Source: Hypericum androsaemum (taxonomy: Eukaryota > Streptophyta > Magnoliopsida > Malpighiales > Hypericaceae). Taken from it: a stretch of DNA of 64,000 nucleotides. Location: NCBI GenBank assembly GCA_963995505.1, contig OZ023186.1:19103570-19167569 (forward strand), read 5' to 3'. Position 1 is the stretch's first letter. Each line of letters begins with the position of its first letter. Both the position numbers and the translations under genes were made by a program. Positions 55,200 to 64,000 of the stretch are shown here, piece by piece. Below the pieces are notes generated by a model. The model searched no databases. It was not told where the DNA came from and worked only from the letters and a program-made list of their open reading frames with translations.

Positions 55200-55372
55200 T
55201 TCCGGTTTATAGGGTTTTAGAAGAAGGAAGCTGCTTGCTTTCGGGAGAGTTCGTTGTTTTCAATTTTTTGTTAAGGGACAAGTGCACTTTAGTACTTTAT
55301 AGTATCATCGATTCTTATTTAGGTACTTTGTAGTTAATACATACAACGAGCCTAACTTTTTTTTTTATTTTT
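55200..55372. other. FTSZ1 upstream region
   Basis: 5' UTR and promoter of FTSZ1 on the minus strand. No clear TATA box. Confidence 0.35.
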
Positions 55373-55739
55373 TATCACTTAGAAGATCCGGGCGGCAGTT
55401 TCTTAAAATAATTTTACGAAACGGCATCGTTCAACGCCTACATGTAATGCCATCTCAACATTTTAGATATACGTGGCAAATGACGTGGTAAGTGAATTTT
55501 TTTTAATATGGTCCTTATTTTTTATAATCACTCAAGAAAGATCCTTGCTCCTCTTCCCTTCACTAAGGCGAAGGGTCTTCTTGAATGATTAGAATAAAAT
55601 TAGGACTTTTTAATTTTTTTTCACTTGCAACATCATCGCCCATGTGACTAAAATGTTGAGACGGCAGTTCACGTAGGCGTCGAAATGACGTCGTTTCATT
55701 AAATTATTTCGAGTAGCTGGCCAGATCTTCTAAGTGATA
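55373..55739. mobile_element. Foldback (palindromic) MITE, ~367 bp
   Basis: Two arms of about 180 bp in inverse orientation with almost no loop: the left begins TATCACTTAGAAGATC, and the reverse of the right begins TATCACTTAGAAGATC. Both contain CTCAACATTTTAG, GCCTACATGTAATGCC/GCCTACGTGAACTGCC and AATCA(C/T)TCAAGAA. A transcript would fold into a long hairpin. Confidence 0.8.
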
Positions 55740-56329
55740 AACTACCTGTTACTCATACTGTGGTATGATAACGTGCATTTTTCTCTTTTGATAATCTGCA
55801 CTTTTTTTAAAATAAGAAATATATTACTTTATTTAACAAATATAAAAGTCATACTAAGAAGAAAAAAAGAGCTAAAGTCCTTGGCTAGCCAAATAGCTAA
55901 TATGTTTGCTTACCTCGAAATATATACACACACATAAACTTAATAGATTCAAAAAATTTATTTGATTTTCAAAAGTTCTAAGTTCCAAGTTCTAATCCAT
56001 ACTCAGGAGGCGTTGGTGAGAAAGTTGACCACCACCTCATAATCTGATTCAATGACAATTTTTTAATCGATGGTGCTAATTTATGTAAGAAAAAATATCA
56101 CCAATTGTAACATTGTATGTGTAGTTGATCGTATTGCACTTTGATTTACCGAGAAATAGCAGTCCTAGTTATTTATCACCATCTCTCATTAGACTCATAT
56201 TTAGAATGTGATCTTTTATGTTTTGATCCAAACCAAAATTAAATATAATAATAGACTTGTCAAAGTTTATAGGATATTATGCGACATTAATTAACTTTCT
56301 AAGCACAATTTTTACTTTCTTGCTTCTTT
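55740..56329. other. Intergenic, AT-rich
   Basis: No gene recognised. Confidence 0.4.
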
Positions 56330-59300
56330 TGAGTCTACTGCTCTAAACTCGTATGCTGCTTCTTTGACTTGATTTCCAGTGCTCATAAATCTCATCATCT
56401 ATGTTGCCGATTTTCCATCGCCGGTTTCGCTCTTGAAGTTTGCTCGAACTTTGTTATGTCCTGCACCTTTTAGAGGTCGAAAATAGGGAGAAATGCCTAG
56501 TGTTTGGAATGTTTGTTTCAGAAATGCTTAGGGTTTAGGTTTTTGAATGTTTGTTTCAGAAATACCTAGGGTTTATGTTTACGTAGTATGCGTTTGGATT
56601 TAATTTGATTGGTGTAGTCCATTCCAGTTGACGATTAGCAGAACCTTTGAATTTGTCTAAAATATTTTGTTTAACTTGTTGCGTCTGTAGAGGTGACATA
56701 TTATCAAGTAAATTCTATTGTCAGGTGTTGGCCTTTTCAAATTTTCATGCCTATTCCTAGTTTTTATTAGATTGGGTTTCCACTGATATTTTGTAAGCTT
56801 GAGATATTTTGTTTAACTTGTTGAGTCTGGAGGGGTGGCATATTTTTAAGTAAATTCTCTTGTACTTTGTTACTTTTAGTTAAATATAGTGATTGTTTCT
56901 GCTCATGGTAGAGTGTTGAATATTATTACCCATACTACATCTTTTATTTCTAGGGTTGAACATAAGTGTGGAAGATGAGTTATATATTTAGATCTTAGTA
57001 AAATTTTCCTCATTGATGCACAATTTTTTTTTAGAAATTGTAATATGTATAATGCTAAATAAATAAAAAGATCATTCAGTTATTTGCAATTTTCCTTTCG
57101 AAAAGCTACTTTTTACCATTTCCCTCGAAATAAAAGATGTAATATGAGTAACAATATTCAACATTTTCTGCCTATCGCATACTACGAGAAAAAGGACAAG
57201 ACGGTGACAACTGTACATATATTATACCACCATCATTCTTCATAGCATGCACGAGCTTGTGGCAAATATAACGATTTTGTAATTATAATCCTCACGGAGA
57301 CATAATTATATTATTTGTTGCAATAGTTAAGGCTCACACTTTTTTTCCTTCTCATATGTCTCATATTTGTAATCGAGTACTCTCAGACATTATATAGGAA
57401 GCAATATTTTTTACATTAGTAAGACATAACACAAGATCTCCTCAAATAAATTTAAATCCCGAAAGCAACCACTTGTACCAACTCATTTCATTACCAAAAG
57501 CTGACTTCAAACATTATTAATTAAATTGTTGATCCGAATATAATCTAACTAGTTAATTAGCATGATGAAAATAACTTCCCTTGCAAAATGTGATGAGTCA
57601 TATTCCCAACAAATTATTTTTGGCTGAACAAATGGTGGTAGAAATTGGTTTTATATATTCTCTTATTTTTTACAAGTCATCCAATCATCAATTCCCGACG
57701 ATGACGTGATAGAACGACTAAGGAACTAAAACAATAAGAAACTAAAAGAGTACCAAGCTACAAATAAGTGAAGTTAAGAGATATGAGCTAATTACTACTT
57801 AATACAGCAACATACATAGAAATATAACAAATAACAACTATTTCCTCATAGATCATCAAATATCAGAAGAAATCCAATCCAATAAAACAAGGCATATGCA
57901 TGAAAATCTAAAAATCACACTGCAAATCCACAAAGGAAGTAAGTCTCCCATCGAGTTTTCTAAACTTACAGTGTATCCCTAGCTTAGTGCAATCACAAAA
58001 TAAAAAGATGCAAATTACCTAAAATAAAATTTTAAGACACCAGAAGCATCCCAATAAAATACCAACACTCTACCATGAATAGAAACAATCACTGTATTTA
58101 ACTAAAAGGAACATAGGACACGAGAATTGAGTTGAAAACATGTTAAACAAAATATCCCAAGCTTACAAAATATCAAAGGAAACCTAATCCAATAAAAACT
58201 AGGAATTGGCACGAAAGTCTAAAAAGGCCAACAGTTGATAATAGAACTTAGTTGAAAATATGTCACCTCTATAGACTCAACAAGTTAAACAAAATATCTT
58301 CGACAAATTCAAAGGTTCAGCTTATCATCAACCGGAATGAATTACACCAATCAAATTAACTCCAAGCACATACTACGCAAACCAAAACCCTAGGCATTTC
58401 CGAAACAAACATTCCAAACCCTAGGCATTTTCGAAACAAACATTCCAAACCCTAAGCATTTCTGAAACAAACATTCCAAACCCTAGGCATTTCTCCCTAT
58501 TTTTGACCTCTAAAAGGCGCAAGACAGAATAAAGATCAAACATACCTCAATAGTGAAATCAGAGGCCGGAAATTAGCGACCGAGATGACAAGATTTTTTA
58601 GCGCTGAAAGGAAGGAATATTTTATACATTAGTGAGACGTAACACAAGACCACCTTAAGTAAATTTAAACCCCACAAGTAACCACTTGTACTAACTCATT
58701 TCATTGCCAAAAACTAAAATTTCAAAATTTCAAAATTATTAATTAAATTGTTGATCCGAATATAATCTAACTAGTTAATTAGCATGATGAAAATAACTTC
58801 CATACCAAAATCTGACAAGTCATAATTCCAACAAATTATTTTTGGGCAAACAAATGACAATATAAATTGTTTTAAATATATTATATTATTTTTTACAAGT
58901 CATTCAATCATTCATCAGTTCTTGACAACAACGTGATAGACCGACCAAGGAACTTAAACTATAAGAAACTAAAAGAGTACCAAGCTAGAAACAAGTGAAG
59001 TTAAGAGTCATGAGCTAATTACTACTTAATACAACAACATACAAAGAAACATAACAAATAACGACTATTTTCTCATAGATCATCAAACATCAAAGGAAAT
59101 CCAATCTCAAAAAATAAGGAATATGCAGGAAAATCTAAAAATCACACTGCAAATCCACAAAGGAAGTAAGTCTACCATCGAGTTTACTAAACTTACCGTT
59201 TATCCCAAGCTTATGCAATCACAAAACAAAAAGATGCAAATTACCTACAATGAAATGTCCACGACACAAAAAGCATCCCAATAAAATACCAACACTCTAC

Positions 59301-59470
59301 CATGAAAAGAAACAATTCACAATATTTAACTAAAAGGAACAGAGGACATGAGAATTTACTTGAAAATATGCCATCCTTCCCGACTCAACAAGTTAAACAA
59401 AATATACCAGGCTTACAAAATATCATAGGAAATCCAATCCAATAAAATATCCCTTGCATTGTATTAAAAA
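56330..59470. repeat. Inverted and direct repeat complex
   Basis: Three related copies. A (56330-56900, plus sense) contains GTATGCTGCTTCTTTGACTT, then GAATGTTTGTTTCAGAAAT (twice) and TGTTTAACTTGTTG. B (about 58545 back to 57404) and C (about 59470 back to 58612) are in the opposite sense to A and form direct repeats with each other (period about 1.2 kb), sharing TAATCTAACTAGTTAATTAG and AAACAAAAAGATGCAAATTACC. Within copy A's downstream flank lies a small palindromic element. Parts of A resemble the 5' leader intron of the 43.8-kb gene. No coding potential seen. Confidence 0.7.
56930..57172. mobile_element. Small MITE-like inverted repeat
   Basis: GTTGAATATTATTACCCATA on the left and, reversed on the right, GTTGAATATTGTTACTCATA; both continue to ACATCTTTTATTTC (about 36-bp arms). 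It lies beside repeat copy A. Confidence 0.65.
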
Positions 59471-59922
59471 TGGAAAATCATTAATAAGAACATACTAGTA
59501 AGTTGTAGTTCAATAAAAAAGACAAATAAAATAAACCCAAGTGTTCCACCAGCGACAAGTAGGGGTGAGCAAACTTTTTTAGCCATTTCTTCTCATTTTC
59601 GACCATACTACATCTTCTACTGTTCTAAAAGGGACAAAAACACTAAAATAGATTGCAGAATCTAACGCGCACAGAGATCTGAGAGGTTTAGAGCAGTAGA
59701 GACAAAAAAAGAAAGATCAAACAAGCGCTTGAGAAATAGATTTACTTGCGAAGAAGTTGAAAGGGAAGAAGCGGGTCGAAATCTGGCAGTGGCGGCGGCG
59801 GAGGACGGGGTCAAAATTGAGACGCGAACAAAATAAATGAGAAAGAGAGACAAAGATAGAAGGGAGAGGGAAAGATGAGTCGTGCCAGGCTTACCTGGCT
59901 CTGAGGCGGTTGTTAAGAGTCG

Positions 59923-60050
59923 AGGCAGTTACTCTCAGAGAAGAACAAGAGGGTGAGGGTGGGGAGGCGGTTACTCTCAGAGAAGAACGAGAGGGTGAGG
60001 GTGGGGAGGCGGTTACTCTCGGAGAAGAACGAGAGGGTGACGGTGAAGGT
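59923..60050. repeat. 42-bp minisatellite (three units)
   Basis: The unit AGGCGGTTACTCTCAGAGAA... repeats three times with few changes. The period is a multiple of three, so an open frame spells EAVTLREEREGEGG repeats. No gene context supports translation. Confidence 0.8.
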
Positions 60051-60288
60051 GAGAGTGAGAGTGAGAAAAGGGATCAAGAGTTGAAGATGTTACCCATAGT
60101 CCAAATGACCAGAATACCCTTATCTATTTGGGTTTAGGCTGGGGTATTAGCTAGCGAGGGTTTTTCCTTCGATTCTCCAGGTGCGCAAAAGAAAAAAATA
60201 AATCATCCATCGATTCCCCAAAATATTGAAATAAATTTGAACAGATCTCTTCATATCTGCGGCCATTAATTTTATATTTTGTTTATGG

Positions 60289-60400
60289 ATAAAAGATATC
60301 TATGATCATTGATATCTTTTATAAATTTTACTAATATGTCTACCCTTATTTGGAAAAAATGATATAATATTAAATATTGGTTATACTTTTAATGTTGGAG
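60289..60400 (-). repeat. Inverse partner of the 35.3-kb repeat
   Basis: Reverse complement of 35290-35402. Here the sequence continues past TTTTATC into ordinary AT-rich DNA. Confidence 0.75.
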
Positions 60401-61754
60401 AGAATTCAACGCTAAAAAAATTGCAGACGTGGTAGACTTCTTTATAAGATGAGTTATATACGGAGACTCGGTAGTAACCTCAGCAGCAATTCAAACAAAA
60501 ACTTGAAAATAAAGAGAGAGTTGCAATTTTAAAATGTAAAAACACCACGTACAAAGGCTGAGACCCAACTTGAAAACTAAGTACTTTGACGAAACTTGAG
60601 CTTCGTTATGTGCATAATAAAGCCATACTTCTCTTTGTGTATGCTTTCTGAAACAAGTCATTGTTAAACCCAGATTCTGATGCGACGAGCCTTTTTTCAT
60701 TGCTAAATAACTGATCTGGAGAGCTTTAGTAGTACAGAAGCACCAAAACAGCACAGCTTCAATTTATGTTCAAGAAAATTTAGTTGGAAGAATAAAGACC
60801 TGCCCCTTTATGACTACTCCCAGCTTAAAAAAATTATGAGTATATATGGATTTTGTATCATTAGAATTTTATTATCCAACTTATAATTGTATAGGTGGAT
60901 ATTAAATAAATTCACCATATTCGTAACTAATGATGTGATTGTCTCAAGACGTTTCTCAAACGAAGTTCATCGGATCAAAATTTTTACGGACTTTGACTTT
61001 CCAACGTGCGATGACATGGAAATAATAGGAATTATACTTATTTTTTAGTTAAAATTCTGGGACAAATCTTAACAAGTAATTAGATGTTTCACATTTATAA
61101 ACAATTCTATTACACTAGCAACTAACAATATTGTAATTCCATCATTTCTCTAAAGATAAGATAAGGCTCGATATGTCAATTTTAAGATTTTCTAAAATTG
61201 ATTTTTTAATAAGTAGAGGAATTTCAGTGTTACACCAGACATATAATTATAGTTAAAATTGATTTGAATAGTTACATGAGTATGTAAAAAAATTATATTA
61301 CTTTTATCTAAAAAATTCTAAACATAATAATAAATCCGAAGACTACCACTAAGGTACCTTTAAAATTCTAAACTTGATTAATTATCACTAAATTCACTCC
61401 TAACCAATTTTGAGAAATAAGTTCTTGGAATCGATCAGACTTCAGAGAAACCCAACTATATGTGATGGTTGACCTGAAAAAAATAAATAGAAAGTCAGTG
61501 GGTCAATTTTAAATTTTAGGAAGCAAAAAGTCAGCTGTTTGTATATGCCTACCATGCGTGCATGACGAGGGACAGACCGACGAAAGGTGTTTAACGTCAA
61601 ACGTAAAACCCAAGTCAGAAGACAAACTAGATTATGTGTAATTTATTTCTTCAGTAAAAAATATTTTCAAATACATCTGAGTTTTGGTTGATTAAAAATG
61701 AAAAAACTATTTTCAAATTATTGTCTGCTCATATTCTGTGATATCAATTAAATG
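60401..61754. other. Intergenic, AT-rich
   Basis: No recognisable gene; short frames only. Confidence 0.4.
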
Positions 61755-61990
61755 ATATGTACTATCTGAAACGATTAAATGATTTGATTTGACTATCCAT
61801 ATCAACAAGGTGCATCTTCTTTTCCGGTTCACATCCTGAGAGGACTCCAAAGTTAAACGTGTTTGGCCGGGAGTAGAATCAGGATAGTTGATCTCCTGGA
61901 AAGTTTTCGAGATGCGTGTAAGTGAGGACAAAATACGCTAGAAAAGACCCGTGTTGGTCTGTAGAGACAGTCGGTCGAATCACGGGACAT
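61755..61990 (+). mobile_element. Cassandra-like TRIM LTR remnant (5S-derived)
   Basis: 61826-61914 closely resembles plant 5S rRNA: GAGGACTCCAAAGTTAAACG, then TGTTTGGCCGGGAGTAGAAT, CAGGATAGTTGATCTCCTGG and AAAGTTTTCG. It covers the A-box and C-box internal promoter, with substitutions at invariant positions, so it is not a working 5S gene. The following AGTGAGGACAAAATACGC and GTGTTGGTCTGTAGAGACAG are, as I recall, features downstream of the 5S part in Cassandra LTRs. No second LTR seen; presumably a solo or broken LTR. Confidence 0.65.
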
Positions 61991-63231
61991 TACATATTTA
62001 GTGTGATTTAAAAAAATGCTCTATGAGTTGTTTAATTATAATTAAATATCTACCAAAATTGTTGGAACTCGTAAAGAAATTAGATATGCTAATAACCAAG
62101 ATAAAAAGTTAGTTTTGAGTGTGTCATAAGTTCGTTTATAATGGCTTTGATAATAAATTTCTGATAAAATTCATTTGTCAGAAAAATAATTTCTAAATTT
62201 GTTTTAAAAAAATAGGATCAACAAAAATTTAGCCTAACAACACAGACATAATATAACTTGACGGAAGTAAGAGCGTAATCTCTAAAAAGTATAATTAGTT
62301 ACAAAATTTTACCTTTCAAAAAACAAAAAATAGGATAAAGAAAAAGTTTTGGCTGTACCTACTCCCATCGGCTTGTCTTGCCTTGACTATTTGTCAACGG
62401 TCTTACTAATAATGAACTGAAGCCACTCAAAAAGAAAATATACAAGGGAAGCTAGTCATGAGGCTATCCCTCGTGATATTATACAAAACCGGTAACCCAC
62501 CACTACAACAACCACTTCAGATACAAATTTATTATTTTTTCCTGAATAGGTTATTTGAATATAATTGAGTATAATTTTTTTTAATAATTTTGATGAAATT
62601 TGTAGTATAATCATCTTAAAAATATCTATGGATCCTGGTGTGTTTTGGTTGTTACAATCATTTTATTTTCTTTTAATTAATAAAGTTCATTATTTATCAA
62701 AAAATCTTAAAAATATCTATATCCATTTTAAAAGGATACAAATTTAAATATATTTTTTCAAAATTAGGTAAATATTTCAAAAGTATTAAAATATTTCAAA
62801 AAAGTGTTAACATTATTGTTTTTTCATGAAAAAAAATTCGCCCCTTGGTTTAAATAGCATTTATGTAGGAGACCTGAAAAAATATTTTTTATTCCACCTA
62901 ATATTAGAATACTATAGGTCGACTAATTTATGATCGAGCCAGGTGCAATTTTTGAAATGTAACAAAAATTTTACAACAAATATTTAGCACAGCTACATTT
63001 TAAATTGCTCAAATTGAAACATTTTAGTTAAGATAAAATAACGGCCTCATACAAATATCCGGGAACAAAAAACATCTATGTGCATTGAAATTTTTTTTTC
63101 CAAAACCGGATCCGGTTTCACTTTTGGAGCAAAAGGAAGGACATTTTCATTACCATTATAGGCATTACTTACATATTATTCTAACCATATGGTCCCTCCT
63201 CCCTCTCTCCCATCCCTCTCTGTATAAAGCG
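61991..63231. other. Intergenic and upstream region of the dioxygenase gene
   Basis: AT-rich; no gene recognised. A pyrimidine-rich tract (about 63190-63230) precedes the TATA box. Confidence 0.4.
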
Positions 63232-63239
63232 AATCCATC
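63232..63239 (+). promoter_or_regulatory. TATA box of the dioxygenase gene
   Basis: GTATAAAG after a C/T-rich tract, about 130 bp before the ATG at 63364. Confidence 0.65.
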
Positions 63240-63363
63240 TCCCTCATTCGAATCACCCAACTTTCCCTTCTTTTCTGTTCTCCATCGTCAACCTTTTAAC
63301 TATTAGTTTCACTGCAAAAGCTCACTTACACTTGGTTAATTCTCCATATAATTTCTTGGTGCC

Positions 63364-64000
63364 ATGTGTCCTTCAATGGCAATCAAGCCCAAGAAGCAGG
63401 AAACTAATGACGAGGAGGAGAGCCAATTCCAATTGGAACAGGGTGTGAAGCTGCTCTTCGAGAGGGGAGTAAATAAGGTTCCGACCAGGTACATCTTGCC
63501 GGTCGAGGGACGACCGAAGCCGCATTGCCCGGTTGGGTTGTTTGAGGCCAAGAGAAACCTCATCAAGCTGCCCATCATTGATTTGGCTGAATTGCTCGGT
63601 CACAACATGCGCCGCGCTCTCGAGTCCCTCGCTGATGCTTCTCAGCATTATGGCTTCTTTCTCAGGTATAAAGCACACAATTCAAATTCGAGTCGGGTGT
63701 TACTACCATCCGTTAAGTATAGCAACTGATGACTTATTCTTTTGGGCTGTGTTTAAATGCAGTTGGTTAACCATGGAATTCCAAGCGAAGTAGTGGAGGG
63801 GATCGTGGATGTGTCCACGAGGTTCTTTGACCTTCCATACGAGAAGAGGTCGAACTACATGTCCGATTTACGGGCGCCGGTAAGGTACGGGACCAGCTTT
63901 AACCAAAACAAGGACAAAGTCTTCCCTTGGAGGGATTTTCTAAAGCTAATGTGTTATCCATTACTTGATGCTGTCCACCATTGGTCTTCGTCCCCCGTTG
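63364..64000 (+). pseudogene. 2-oxoglutarate/Fe(II) dioxygenase, partial, frame broken at first intron
   Basis: The N-terminal part of a plant 2OG oxygenase, running off the window. Exon 1 (63364-63665): MCPSMAIKPKKQETNDEEES, then QGVKLLFERGVNKVPTRYIL, PIIDLAELLGHNMRR and ASQHYGFF. Exon 2 (from 63763): [54 protein letters not shown] and [12 protein letters not shown]. This is the DIOX_N region; the His/Asp iron site lies beyond the window. The closest I recall is the group including Arabidopsis At2g36690. Relatives splice ...GFFQ|LVNHG in phase 0, but here the exon ends TTC TTT CTC AG|GTATAA, two bases too many, so splicing to TTGGTTAACC gives [10 protein letters not shown] and a stop. Either a two-base insertion has inactivated it, or splicing differs. 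Exon 2 itself stays open. Confidence 0.75.

Noticed and set aside
59910..60137. Frame with EAVTLREEREGEGG repeats as a protein gene
   Set aside because: A 42-bp minisatellite without promoter, splice or homology support.
61826..61914. Functional 5S rRNA gene
   Set aside because: Substitutions in the internal promoter, no T-run terminator, no tandem array, and Cassandra-like flanks.

Overview
This window is nuclear DNA from a flowering plant, most likely a eudicot. The evidence is short exons split by GT-AG (and two GC-AG) introns, plant-specific genes (chloroplast-targeted FtsZ1, F-box/FBD genes), and plant transposon families (Copia, Ty3/Gypsy, LINE, SINE, MULE- and hAT-type MITEs, a Cassandra-like 5S-derived LTR). 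I see no prokaryotic, viral or organellar block and no CRISPR array.

Layout. 0-5.1 kb: a decayed tandem cluster of F-box/FBD genes (+ strand), one copy carrying a SINE. 5.5-9.9 kb: a PHD-finger gene (- strand) whose six exons can all be traced but which has four coding lesions. 10-12.9 kb: intergenic, with half of a dispersed repeat pair. 13-20.4 kb: a duplicated promoter segment. Copy A was hit by a MITE and a 5'-truncated LINE, and the LINE was hit by a small Copia deletion derivative. Copy B serves the intact F-box gene at 20.5-22.8 kb. 23-35 kb: transposon-dense DNA with a hAT-type MITE, a degenerate minisatellite, a LINE/diacylglycerol-kinase chimera, nested MULE-like elements carrying a receptor-kinase fragment, a 623-bp tandem array of a LINE fragment, and another MITE. 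35.4-41.5 kb: a truncated Ty3/Gypsy element with repeat-rich LTRs.

42-55.2 kb is the conserved gene block: a small unidentified two-exon gene (43.8 kb), the PP4 catalytic subunit gene PPX (- strand, 8 exons), TAF6 (+, 11 exons) and FTSZ1 (-, 6 exons). PPX and TAF6 are divergent; TAF6 and FTSZ1 converge with about 255 bp between stop codons. All three can be read through every exon without a lesion. 55.3-63 kb: foldback and inverted repeats, partly resembling the 5' leader of the 43.8-kb gene, plus a Cassandra-like LTR remnant. At 63.36 kb a 2-oxoglutarate-dependent dioxygenase gene starts and runs off the end; its frame does not carry across the first splice junction.

The conserved genes do not form a pathway: they serve phosphatase signalling, transcription initiation and plastid division independently. 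I found no convincing new multi-gene system. The most informative content is structural: several insertions whose target duplications, and in two or three cases empty sites, can be read from paralogous sequence inside this window; a receptor-kinase fragment held in nested TIR elements; and clear contrasts between intact and decaying genes. All exon boundaries were inferred by eye from splice consensus and remembered family sequence, without transcript data.
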